This document shows, piece after piece, positions 30,000 through 42,035 of a stretch of 64,000 nt of DNA. How positions within the stretch are numbered: position 1 is the first letter of the stretch; every line of letters begins with the position of its first letter. Source of the stretch: Impatiens glandulifera (taxonomy: Eukaryota; Streptophyta; Magnoliopsida; Ericales; Balsaminaceae); the NCBI RefSeq assembly GCF_907164915.1, contig NC_061862.1:75159718-75223717 (forward strand), in the 5' to 3' direction. The position numbers and the translations under genes are program-made. Below the pieces are notes generated by a model. It was not told where the DNA came from. It did no database searches and was given only the letters and a program-made list of their open reading frames with translations.

Positions 30000-31930
30000 C
30001 CCCCGTCCTACTAGTCAACAAGCTCAATATGAAGTCTCTCTCTATGAAGACTCCGAAGAGGATATCAACCTAACCACATGGGTACAACATGAGGAGGTAA
30101 TCATTCCCCTAGGATCACAGGAAAAACCAATTCCAGGGACTGACTAACAACCGCTAATGAAATATGAACGCTAGATGGCTCAAGTTCGAGCCATATAGGA
30201 AGAAATGCAAGCCCATCTAAACAAGATAGTTAAGGGTAAAAGCAAAAAAGAGCACTATATGAAAGTTGTTGAATGAGCACTTATTCCATTAGGTGTCAAG
30301 CTTCCAGATCTATCCAAGTACATCAGAAAAGTGACCCATGAGTATTTTTCAAAATGTACACTTCCACAATGACTCATTGCAACTTGGAGAACCAATTATT
30401 CTCCACATATTCCCCTAGTACCTCGATGACGCTACTCTACGCTAGTATCACCAGTAAAAGATAATTTATCTATAGATCATATTGGAATTGGCTACATCGT
30501 TCATAGAACGTTTCTCAATCCATCTCAACTTGGAATGACTGGAAAAGAGGTTGAAGAACATCAAACAAGGAGAAATAAGAAATTATTCGTGTTTATCGAA
30601 AGATGGAAAACTATCGTCGAAGAAATCGATTCCCTCCCGAGCGAATAACGTCAAATTAATATGATCTTGGAGAATGTTAACGGGTGATATTATGTTGGAT
30701 TCGTCATCAAAACCTTCCAAAATATGAAGAAATTGTTGAAAATTGGCAATAACCTCGATGACGCCATCGAGAAAGAAGGGAGAGAGGAAAAGTAATCAAA
30801 GCTACCCCACCTCCAAGTCGTTTCCCAAGAAAGGAAAAGATAGAAGTCCAGTAAGTAATTATTTCCTAGAAGGAGCGAGTGCCTCAAAAGATGAGCCCAA
30901 GTAAGCCTCCACAGCCTAAGGTAGGTACAACCACTCCTACCAAAACTACACCTCCAAAGGCACTTAAACCTCCAAGAGTGTTTGACGACCTAAGAATGCC
31001 TTTAAGTCAAGTGATGAAGACCACACCAGCCAGTGTGCCATCCACGTCCTACCTTCCTATAAGAACTATAAGGGAAAATGAGCATAGATCTCTTAACTTA
31101 TGAGACAGTCTCCTGAGTCAACTAAAAAGGACAATTGTTCATATTTCCATCTAGAAATCCTGATGTACTCTATCGAGCATAGGAAGGCAGTCCTCAATGA
31201 GTTAAGGAAGGTCAATGTCCCTACCAACACCACCTCTGAAGAATTAGTAGGGATCATTTCCACTAGTTCACAACATAACATGATCGACTTTGAAGACAAG
31301 GATATTCCATCAGCCGAATCAAACCATGATAAATCCCTCTACATTTGTGTGTAAATAGAAGGAAAGACCGTTCCAATGGTCTTAATAGACAACGAATCCG
31401 CTCTCAACATGTGTCCTTGGCGGACTCTAAAGGATAGGTGTATCCCGAGACAAGAGCATACTGTCTGACATGTGTGTCAGAGGTTTCGACAGCTCTCGCT
31501 GTGAGATAATGGGTTGCCTCAAGTGCATTGTCCAAGTCGCCGACATACCCTTCTAAGTTGACTTTTGTGTCATTAACATGCAACATTCCTATAACTTGAT
31601 TTTAGGAAGACCATGGCTACATCAAGCCAAGGCTTTAGCCTCTACCCTGCATCAAAAACTTAGGTTCATTGCCAACGACCAAGTTATCACAGTTAACGGC
31701 ACAACTGCCACCACAACAGTCATTGAGTTTACCCATATCGACAACCTTAAGGTTGAAATAAGCGTGTTCGAGATATGTCAAATCCTCTCAAAAGGTATAG
31801 ACTCATCCAAACACCCTGAATTTAGCACGTTTATCCTCCCCTCCATAATAATGATGCATAATATGAGATATTTCCCTACCATGGGCTTAGGCCCAAATGT
31901 CAATGGCATATCGTCATTCCCGTGACCATG
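30000..31930 (+). pseudogene. Gag-protease remnant of the Ogre-like element
   Basis: Gag-like text appears near 30490-30780 (LKNIKQGEIRNY, IKTFQNMKKLLKIGNNLDDAIEKE) in several frames. The retropepsin region follows at about 31260-31700: FEDKDIPSAESNHDKSLYICV, a stop, then VLIDNESALNMCPWRTLK (family LIDNGSALN; Gly is Glu here), then YNLILGRPWLHQAKALASTL. LGRPW..A..STLHQKLKF is typical of this protease class. Many stops show it is dead. No RT follows. Confidence 0.65.
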
Positions 31931-32299
31931 TTGAACATGGATTGCCACGGTTTAGGATACATCCCTATAGGATTCGAAGAAATCCGTAAAGAAAGGATAT
32001 CCAAACAACGCATAACTATTCCACCAACCTTAAATGGATAGTTCATCTGTGAGGGACAAAGAACTCTATGCTTTGACTTCCCCGAACCCTTTATCAATCT
32101 AGATTTACAGAGACGTTTTTTAGGTCTCGAAATCTTTTTAGATTGTCCTCATAGTCCTAACCATTTTGTTCGCTCCATTGTCATCTCTACTCTTGCGCAA
32201 CCGAGGGATCTGCATCCGACTGAAGACCAGCGCCCCTGGCGACCGATGCCAGTGTCCATGCCCGCGACAATGCGATTTGAAACCCGTCTCACTGCCTTT

Positions 32300-33730
32300 A
32301 GGCCAGTTTGATGTTTCTGTGATTATTTTATTTTTCTTGTTTTAAATGCTTCATTTAATTTCCTAGAAGTTTCAAAAAATATACAACAATTAAAAATAAT
32401 ATTTTCTAAAAAAAACACATAGATATACTTTTCTTAGAATCATTTGATTTGACATCTTTATTTCATCATTTTATTTGTACATATAAGTCACCTTTCAAAA
32501 TTCCAAAAATTATAAATTTGAGTTCTTTTGGGTTTCTAAAATATAGTGTGACTTTTCGACGGAGTTTATCCTATGGAACTATTCCATAGGTACATTTACA
32601 TTAATCTCAGAATTTAATCTTTTCCTATTATCATATAATTATTAACCAAGTTACCTCTTTAGGAATAGATGTGAATTATGTTAGAGTTTTAGAAACATGG
32701 ATATGACTTGAAAAAAATCATAATTAAAAAGTGTAAAAATCATTTTTAAATCAGAGACCACACTCATTTGGTGGGCATGTGAGGTATCGATGCCCTTATT
32801 CAAGTGTAATCAAACACTGAATCATAAAATATAATCTAAAAATTTTTCTTTCCTAATTTTTAAAGAACAAATTATGTGGATACTCTCAAAATTAAAGTTA
32901 GTCTAATCTAGAAAATTAAAAATGAACTCTAGATAATCATACTATTTTACTTACTCGTCTCACTCGAGATTTAAGAGGAATATAAGTTACGAGTAAGAAT
33001 TGCAATTTGAAACTACCCCGCAGTAACCGAACCAAATTGCCCCGTTTGGGGCAGTTTTTCCCTAGTTTGACCGGCAGTTGACCAGGGATGTGGCGGAGAT
33101 AGTATTTGTGTCTCTGCCCTGAACCGTCCCGATTTCATTCTATGTCCCAAATACGAAAAACGCAATTAAATATATATAATATCATCAATATATTTATTTA
33201 TTCATTATATTTTATAAGAGTTTTAAGTTTATTTTTTATAATAATATATTTTTTTAATATATTAAAATATATATTATATTAAAAATTTGTTTATATAATT
33301 TGATTATATAAAAAATTTATTTATTTTTGAGAATATGGTATAAACAGTGTTTCGCAGGGATTTCCCGAAACCGAATGAGACGGGGATGGTAATAAAAAAT
33401 CCTCGAAATAAAAACAGGGCGGGGATGGTAAATGCATTCCCGTCCCGAACCGCCCCATTGTCATCCTTAGTTACAAAGCTTTTGACTTTCGAGATCGCAT
33501 TTTTTTCTTTATCGAAAAGGTCATTTTAGAAAAACGTACAAATATAAATATACATTTTAATTATATATGTATTTTGGTATATAAGTCATTAATAAAAGAA
33601 CATCCTGATAATAATTTAATACCAAGGAAATATTTTTGAAAAAAATTCAAATCAAACATGGATTTTTCTTTTTTGAAATAATTAGAGTTGAGGTGATGCT
33701 CTATTTTAAGTAAATATATATTATTATTAT

Positions 33731-33761
<31 letters not shown>

Positions 33762-34221
33762 TCTATATTAGAAAACATTAACTATCTTATAGAATAAATT
33801 CTTGAAAGAAAATGTTTAAAATAAATTTATTTATTTTGAAACTTTATTTATTATAAATTTAACATAAAGATAAAATGATAAATTAACTTAAATTATTTGA
33901 TCTTTTTACATCAAATATCAAACATTGTTTATTTGAAATAATCCAAGATGAAACAAAGTTACTTTGTTCATTCCTTACAAATTTAAAAATAAAGTTAATT
34001 GAATTACAAAACCTTATACCAAAATTTATTTAATACTTTAAATTTTACACTTGGTTGTATTTAAATTTGTTAATTTGTATCATTTATTTATTTAATTGCC
34101 ATTGATACTCCCGCATAAAAGAAACTATGTTCTTTTCAAAACCTTCTAAAACGTAAGACATCAAAATATCTTTAAAACTACCTAACGTATAAAAACAAAA
34201 CATAAAATTATCTAACCCACA
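32300..34221. other. AT-rich intergenic region, no gene
   Basis: No supported coding exon. A GC-richer stretch at 33000-33130 and 33340-33460 (GGGCAGTTTTTCCC, GGGCGGGGATGG) looks like repeat remnants. A (TA)n run lies at 33730-33756. This is the 3' side of the GEN1-like gene. Confidence 0.6.
33730..33756. repeat. (TA)n microsatellite
   Basis: About 13 TA dinucleotides after a short TTA run. Confidence 0.85.
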
Positions 34222-37200
34222 CTACCCAAACAAAAGACGACGCCTAACCGACTTGGGAAGGTTCGAACTCGAGTCAACATTCCTCTTGACTTTAGAAGAA
34301 CCGTAACCACTTCTCTCCTGATCTTCTTCGGAACTCTCCCCTTTGGTCTTCGGTTTGTTTAACTTCTTCGAGGAACGATAAAACTCCGTAATATTTAGTT
34401 GCATGCCTCCTCTTTTCGAAGGAGATTCCATTGTTGGACTTTGCTTCTTCCGTTTTCCACTTTCTCTCCTCTCCTGAAGTACGAGAGTTTATTTTCTCGG
34501 AAATATTTTAAGTGAAACTGAACTTGACATAACTGAAAATAGAAGAATAAAAGAGGAATGTACCTTTTCTTCCCAAAAAAGCTGGACCTTTTCCGGGAAA
34601 GCAGCTTGAACGAGTGACATATTTTCGTCGGTTGACAAAAAATGACACCCATCTCGAATGTAAATCTCAGGAGGGCCAGGATCATCGTCATCATGCTGAG
34701 TTAACTCGACTGAGTCATCTCGATCAAGATCAGAGACAGTGCAGGTCTTTACAGCAAGGGCAGGAGTGTTTTTCTTCCAATTAACGACGTAAAACTGATG
34801 CCCAAACTTTACCTTCACACGCTGAATCGAATCAAACTCATATTGTTTGTTCAACAAATCGTTTGTAGATTTTAGAGCCTTGTGCCTCAAGAAAATGGTG
34901 CATAGCATAGGAAGGATTCTTTGTCGAATATAAGATGGCTCCCAATTCAAATAAAAACACAAGTAATCCACCAACATGTCCACTTTCGGGTTTTCCCATC
35001 TTAACTGAAATCTCACACCCGATTTATCCTGATAATTATTATCACTCGAGTATAATTCAATTATCTCATCGCTACGGAAATTTCCATCGGTTTCGATTTT
35101 CTGGCAGACTCTAAAATGCCAATCTTCATCCTTCTTCTTTTCCTTACCTTTCCTATTCTGCAATGAAGGGAAATCACAAATTCTTATCCCTTGTTCAATC
35201 TAGGTTATTTGAATTTAATATCAAATAACTCATTATTCGATCATCAATCTCCTCGTAAATCACATCATTACCATATATGCCCCGACAAGGCTGTTTTGAA
35301 ATTACTTACATTTTTCTTTTATTTTGAAAACTAGGGTAGTTATCTAAATAACCAAATAACTAACAAGGCCTAATATAATTTCACATTGAAAGTTCAAAGA
35401 GATGAGAAGACTTACCAAATCACACGAGGAACAACGACATTCAAACCCGACGATTTTTTCCACACAACCATCGTTATTGTTCGAGCTGCAGTATTCACAC
35501 GGAGATTTTAGATGTGCCCTCTTACTGCCCGGGTGACCGCAAAAGGAACAATGAGGAGACTTCTTCATCGTTCGTGTATTGGTCTCGAAACTAGAAACTA
35601 CTTGAATTCGAGAAGTGTCGTCTCCTTTTCCTATGTCTCTTAACCTACATTGATTTTAAAAACAATTATCAATCATTAAAGAAAGAGAAAGCGAGTGCAT
35701 AAACGCGAAAGGAAAACCAGACCTATTAAGAACTTCATCTTCACCAAAAGATTTGACAAAACGAAGAGCCGTATCGACTCCAATTCCTTGAACACCACCT
35801 AAATTGTGATCATTTCCAACTAAAATGGAGATTGCTATCAAATGGTTTCGTTTCAAACCGAGACCAGCTTCAATATCTGACATGTTGTAGCATTCAAACG
35901 GTTCCTGCATACACAAAAATAGCATGCTAAAGCGAAAACAAAAAAAAAATAAAAAATAAAAGTTTAGAAGAGCCCATAAACCATACTTTGTTATTGGGAT
36001 TAAGGCGTTTTATAACACATTGAGCTCCGAACATGAACGCATCACTGTCGGCTGTAATACAAGCGTCTACTAGCCCTTCAAAGTTTAGCTGAGCACAGAG
36101 CGCTTCTGCCTCACCTCGTGCCTTCAACACAGGAACTCCGAGAAGCTTGAGCAGTTCCTAACATTGTTTGAACAAAATTCATACGTTGTTTGCACAAAAT
36201 TGAAGAGTTTTCCTAGGAATCATTCAGGCTGTATTTGTGTTTGATAACACAGCTTTTCACTTATGTTTGCTATTTAAAATTACTTAATTATTTAGATTCA
36301 ATTCAAATTAAGTTTAAAAAATCAACTTTAATCCCTTAAAAGGGGTAAAATAGTCGTTTTCGATATTAGTTCCACGTTTTATCAAATTCAACTTACTTAC
36401 AAATTATATATTTTCATTTGGTTATTAAGCTTCATTTTTCAGACACATCAAAAAAAAATGGGACAATTTTCAGACACATCATTCAGCACCTAAAATTCAA
36501 TATTCTGCACTTAATTTTTCAGTTATATCAAACACAACCTCAGTGTTGACAAAGATTTAGATGAATGAAAAGAATATTGTGTTCCTAATTGTTCCAAAAT
36601 TGCTAGTAACTCTAAGAGCTCGTTTGATCTTGGGTTTTATAGGTTTTTTTTCAAACTATTTCTATCACATCATCACTACCATTATACCCATCAAATCAAT
36701 TAATTCATCGATAATTAAAATACCAAAATACTCTTACTTTACTTTTATTAAATTTTAAATATAAAATAACATTTTAGTAATTCATCCTACAAAAATCCCA
36801 AATAACCTACTTTTTTATCAAACAATATTTAAAAAAAAAAAAAACAAGATCAAACAAGCTCTAACAGTTAGCCAACAAACTAATTGTTTCTTTTAGTAGA
36901 TGAATAACTGTTAATGTTGCCAAATTATGTAAGAATAAGAACCAACAATTAAGCAATTTGGGATTTTGTTGGATCAAATCAAATTTGCAATGAACGAAAC
37001 CCTATAAAGTTTCAGATAAATGCCACACTACCAAGATCATCGTAAACAGTAGGAAATCAAAAACTATGACATTATCTTATAGAAGCATAACAGTTATTCA
37101 TCTTCAGAAAGAGTGACAATTAATTTGTTAATAGCCGTTTCTTCGTCATATAAAGAAGACAATGTAGTAATCTCAACAATATGAAATACAACTTTTTTTT

Positions 37201-38251
37201 TCAAAAAATATCTCAAATTTTCTTTTTTTAATCCAGGCCCCCACAGTTACCCTACACTTCAAGGCATTCATAGTGACAAGTCTCTTTCCACTTGAGCTTT
37301 GCATCTAATGTAATTGTTACAATATTTATATAACAAAAGATAACAAGAACATTTCTACTAAGTACTAAATTGTGTAAGAACAATAACCAACAATGAAGCA
37401 ATCTGGGATTCGGTTGGATCAAAGAAAATTTGCATTGAACAAAATCCTAAAATGTTTCAGATCAATTCCACACTACCAAGATCATCATAAACTGAAGAAA
37501 ATAACGAATAATTGATAGTATCTCCTGAAAGAGTGACAGTACCAATGGATTACTTTGTCATAAACCATGCATCCTATAAAGTCTGTGATGTTAATTTAAC
37601 AAAGAAGATGAATAACTCTGTGATGCCAAAATCCTGTAAAGTTTCAGATTAATGCAACACTAACTACCGAGATCAACATAAACAGTAGAGATAAAGAATA
37701 ATAGAATCCCAACTCAAATTTTGTTCATAAACCAAGCATCTAGAGTATTTCAGACTTAAAATGCATAAAAAATGTTCATCATACATACCACAGATTCAGC
37801 AATGCATTTAGAAAAGTTCCTATTCCTCTCCACCGGAGAAGCATCTTCCGGTAACGAAATAGCCGAAACATCAATCCCAGATGATCGATAGTATCGCTGA
37901 ATTCTCGCCTGAGACTTGAGCAATGACGGTGTACCGTCAACGATAAAAACTGGGTACGCCCCAAACTACAAAATGGAAACTTTTTACAGTCTTGCATTAT
38001 TCGGTTAAAAAGAAAAGAGGGCTGTGAATCATGAATCATGATTCATGAATGAATACCTTGGCGAAGAGGTTTACAGTGCGGAAGAAGATGAGTCTGAGAT
38101 GGGGATTTCGGGCGTTAGCTCCAATGGCGGTTTCGTTTTGTACAACCCAGAAAGAGAGATCAACAGCAACCCGTTTGTCTCTTATGAAATCGAAACCTTC
38201 GTTCCTGGCGTAGGGTTTGAGCAAATCCCAGAAATTACCTCCAACTCCCAT
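34222..38251 (-). CDS. GEN1: GEN1-like Holliday-junction resolvase / XPG-family flap endonuclease
   Basis: Seven GT-AG exons on the minus strand: 38251-38057, 37965-37789, 36157-35987, 35904-35723, 35644-35416, 35157-34564, 34473-34222. They total 1800 nt and encode 599 aa, the usual length for plant GEN1. The start MGVGGNFWDLLKPYARN is diagnostic of plant GEN1/GEN-L. XPG-N (1-95) has Asp-31 in VAVDLSFW and Asp-75 in VFIVDGTPS. XPG-I has GEAEALCAQL (Glu-140, Glu-142) and ACITADSDAF (Asp-161, Asp-163), and Asp-213 lies in LVGNDHNLGGVQGIG, which leads into the H2TH/H3TH DNA-binding motif. All expected metal-binding acids are present. Residues about 270-310 hold Cys pairs (CSFCGHPGSKR, CEYCSS, CRCSSC) as in plant homologues; a chromodomain-like region follows. 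The tail has QLNITEFY (541-548), a PIP-box match. The enzyme cleaves Holliday junctions and 5' flaps in nuclear recombination and replication repair. Intron 2 (1.6 kb) holds internal repeats. Confidence 0.93.
36931..37705. repeat. Diverged tandem repeats inside GEN1 intron 2
   Basis: AACCAACAATTAAGCAATTTGGGATT followed by TTTCAGATAAATGCCACACTACCAAGATCATC recurs near 37382-37490 and, partially, 37625-37700. The period is about 440 then 200 bp. Reading is limited by AT-rich divergence. Confidence 0.65.
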
Positions 38252-38339
38252 TACTTATTTCACCGTTTTGGATCGTCTTTCTTCTTAGCAGTTCATTCGA
38301 TCGAGATAGATATCATCATTCATCTTCCATTGTAACCCC

Positions 38340-39110
38340 GAGAAATTTTTGAGAAACTTGATAAATAAAGCCTTTTGTATGATTTCCATAATTAATATTT
38401 TATATTTTCATGTTTGTTTACTGGGCCCCCACAATTTTTACTTCATATAAAGCCCAAAATATTAACCCAATTACAAAGTTTTAATTTTTTTTACCATAAA
38501 TTAATTACTTAATCACAAAATTGAAGGGAATGAGTTGATCAAATGTGTTCGAGCATTTAACGAATAATTGCGTATAAACTCTAAATAAATTTTACTAAAA
38601 AAAATTCGAAACTAACATTTATGTTCGATGAGATTCGAGTTAAAAAATTTCAAGAGAATATCAAGAAATTTATTTGTAAGTACATTTTTTTCATTAAATA
38701 TTTCATAAGGACAATGATTTAAATGAGATGTTTAGTTAGGCATATTTATAATTTACTTTGATATTTTCTTGTTTAGACTAAGGCATAAATCATGATTTAG
38801 ATTTATATTTATAATTTGACTTAAGTTATGTTCACATTCGGGTATAATGTTTTTTTAAGCATATGAAAGTGAGATTTTGTTATAGACGAATTTAATTGAG
38901 GTCTGAGTTGAGTTTAAACCGGTATTTTTTTTTAATATATAGAAAATTAGCATAATCCTAATTTCCTCATTATTTCCATATAATTAAATAGCTTATCTCT
39001 ATTTTCCAAAACAAAGTTAACATTGATCATCCGCTTCATTTATACTTTCCTTTTTTTACTTGTTTTTCCAAATTTTCATCTTATTAGTTTATATATTGGG
39101 AAAATTTGGG
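38340..39110. other. Intergenic region upstream of GEN1, no gene seen
   Basis: GEN1 reads away to the left, so 38252-38600 should contain its promoter and 5' UTR. No clear TATA box or motif could be assigned. The remainder is AT-rich without open frames of note. Confidence 0.5.
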
Positions 39111-39261
39111 TCAGTGTGAGTCGAATGTGTTAAAAGGAGACGGGAATAACTTTTCATCTTCTTTTACATTATCACGTAATGATAAATATTTAAAAAATTT
39201 TGAAAATTTTGACCATAATTCAATTAGTTATGTCAGAGACCGTCAGTGACTATTTGGAGGT

Positions 39262-39463
39262 ATGAATCGAGGTGGTTAAAAGAACAAGCCTTACAAGATG
39301 GATCTCTAATAATTTTTGGTGGACTATTTGGTTAGAAAGAAACCATAGAACATCTAGCCATCAAAATATATTGTTAAAGATTATTCATAATGACATTATA
39401 ATGACGATGTTGAAGGTTAAATCCGAAAAAACAGTTAACTTATTTTATCTCGTCATTTTTTAG
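39262..39463 (+). pseudogene. LINE reverse-transcriptase 3'-end fragment, copy A
   Basis: The frame reads LTRWISNNFWWTIWLERNHRTSSHQN. Its WxIWLERNxR pattern is typical of the end of plant LINE ORF2 and of RVT zinc-binding proteins. The frame opens abruptly from an upstream frame, so only a fragment remains. Confidence 0.5.
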
Positions 39464-40479
39464 AAGAGATTTGAGCCAATTAAATTTATTTTTGTTTATT
39501 TTTATTTTGAATTATGTTTTTTTTTATGTTATGTTAAACAATTTTTTATTTTAAATTGTATGATTATTTTAAAAAAATCAAAATCTAGATTCTACAGTGA
39601 CACATCATTCTCTCCTTTATCGTTCCTCATTTTCAAATAAATCATCTCATTCGTCTGGTAATAGTAATTGAAGACATAAACCAAATTAAAAAAATTGAGG
39701 ACTTATATCATAATTGAGAAATAGTTTAAGGACTTATAAATGATTTTCTCAATAAAATTAAGTGTTATATATATCAATCTATAAGAATGCACACTATATT
39801 CTCACATTTTTTATATATAGTTATATTTTTTTTTAGAACGCTGAGTTTCGTTTTCTCTTCGTATTGCGACTAATCCCTGCAGGTTAATCGCATAGCTTGC
39901 AAATTAACACACTTAACCAATTAATCAGGCGAATGGAAATTTTCGTCCGACAGATTCGAATATAAAACCTCTATGAGGTTAGGGTTATCCACATCTTTTT
40001 CCCGCTAGACTAGAAGAAGAGATTAGTTACATATTTTTAAAAAAAATGGAAAAACGGGTTAAACACATAATTCACAAACACAATTAACTACGTATAATTT
40101 GTCATCTGACGAGTTCAAACCCAAGACCTCAGGGAGGCTGAGAATATCCACATTTTGTTATCATTAAACTAGAAGAGGAAATTAATTATATATTTTATAA
40201 TAAAAGTAAATAAAATCACTTTCATTTTAAGTATTATTAAAAATATTTGTAACAAAATATCATAAACCAGTCTCGTTACAATGACATCTTCCTAACATAA
40301 AATATAATATTATTTGGCATAAAATATAATATTATTCGTTAAAAGGAGGCGTGTATAACTCTCCATTTTCTATTTTCTTTTACATTATCACGGTTTGACA
40401 AATATTTGAAGTCTTTTGAAAAATTTGATCATAATTCAATTAGTTATGCCGAGATCATCATTGACTATTTGGAGGTATG

Positions 40480-40690
40480 AATCGAGGTGGCTAAAAGGAT
40501 AAGACTTACAAGATGGATTTCTAATAATTTTTTGTGTACTATTTAGTTAGAAAGAAATCATAGAATATTTAACCATCAAAATATATCATTAAAATTATTC
40601 ACAATGACATTATCATGACGATGTTTGAGGTTAAATTCGAAAAAACAATTAATTTATTTCATCTCATCATTTTTTAGAAGACATTCGAGC
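40480..40690 (+). pseudogene. LINE reverse-transcriptase 3'-end fragment, copy B
   Basis: Second copy of the same fragment (TTACAAGATGGATTTCTAAT and TAGTTAGAAAGAAATCAT). Here the second Trp codon of the WxIW motif is TAG, so it is more damaged than copy A. Confidence 0.5.
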
Positions 40691-41992
40691 CAATTAAATT
40701 TATTTTTTTGTTTATTTTTTAATTTTGTTTTGAATTATGTTTTTTTAGGTTATGTTTAATCGATTTTTTATTTTAAATTGTATGATTACTTAAAATAATC
40801 AAAATTTAGATTCTATAGGGACACAAATAAATCATCCTGATCATCAAGTAATTCAAATAAATCATCCTGATCATAAAGTAATTGAAGACATAAACTACTT
40901 AAAATATTTGAAGACATAGTTTAAGGACTTATAAATGATTTTCTCAATACAACTTACAACGTATTAAATATATCCATCTATATTGATTACGGATTGTAGT
41001 CCAAAATTGTCTTTAAAATGTTAATTTATTTTTGTTTATAATTTATAAGAATATAACTATATATTTTTATTATATATTTTCAAAAGAAATAATTTTATAA
41101 GTTATTTAGTTTGGTATCTAAATTTTTCAAAATTGCAAAAAATAAAATATTGTTTGGCAAAATAATTATAATCTAAAAAAATGAACACTATATTTTCACA
41201 TTTTTTATATATCTCTTTTTAGTTACATTTTTTAAAACGTTGGGTTTTATTTCTCTTTCGTATTGGGAATTGATGTTTGATGGACTCGAAACTAAAACCT
41301 CTATGCGGTTAGGGTTATCCGCATCTTTTTCCCGCTATACTAGAAGAAAAGATTAATTAGTTACATTTTTTTAAATGGAAAAATGAGTTAAACATATAAT
41401 CCGCAAACACATTTAACCATTTAATCAGACACAGAATTTGAATTTGTCGCCTGACATAAACTTCTAAACTTTTTGTTGTCGTTAAGCTAGAAGAGGTGAT
41501 TAATTACATATTTTATAATAAAAGTTAATAAAATCACTTTCATTTTAAGTATTATTTAAAATTATTTATAACAAAATATCATAAACCATGTCTCGTTATA
41601 ATGACATCTTCCTAACATATAATATAATATTAAGGAAGACTAACATTTATTATTTTTTGTAGGCATGCCAACTCTTCTATTATAACTGATTGTCAACTAC
41701 TAGCTATGTTTTGATTACATTGTATTTAAAATCTTCAACTATTATTAATCACAAGTTGAATGACATATAATACCGACTCGTTTAAATGTGACACGTACGT
41801 ACGTTTTTTTTTTTTTCAATTATTTAAAAAAAGAATAACATAAGAAATTGTAAACAACTTTATAAGAAGTTACAAGGAACAGTTATAGAATTTAAATAAT
41901 ACTAATTATGTTCCCACTTAAAAAATGTAAAGACTCTATATATGGAGTATATATGCAAAAGATTGGAGTAAATGATATGTCAGAAAGTTTAT

Positions 41993-41995
<3 letters not shown>

Positions 41996-42030
<35 letters not shown>
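41996..42030. repeat. (TA)n microsatellite
   Basis: About 17 TA units. Minus-strand frames across it read Ile-Tyr repeats and are artefacts. Confidence 0.9.

Positions 42031-42035
<5 letters not shown>

Larger units (their letters stand above)
25190..32300 (+). mobile_element. Decayed Ty3-gypsy element, Ogre/Tat-like, 3' truncated
   Basis: In order: a 2.5-kb LTR-like leader with a TATA box, ending TTACA at 27752; a primer-binding site TGGCGACTCTGTTGGGGA; an extra ORF before gag with DUF7745-like text; gag and retropepsin remnants. An extra ORF upstream of gag, a long LTR and a TGGCGACTCTG primer site are features of the Ogre/Tat lineage. No reverse transcriptase, integrase or 3' LTR was found before 34 kb, so the element is truncated, and its 5' boundary could not be fixed. 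Confidence 0.6.
39115..41640. repeat. Tandem duplication of an about 1.2-1.3 kb LINE-bearing unit
   Basis: Unit A (about 39115-40312) and unit B (about 40331-41640) share blocks in order: TAAAAGGAG, TTTTACATTATCACG, ACTATTTGGAGGTATGAATC, AGGACTTATAAATGATTTTC, ACTATATTCTCACATTTTTT and ATAAAATCACTTTCATTTTA. They end in the same TGACATCTTCCTAACAT and AATATAATATTA. Unit B is shifted by small indels. Confidence 0.8.
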
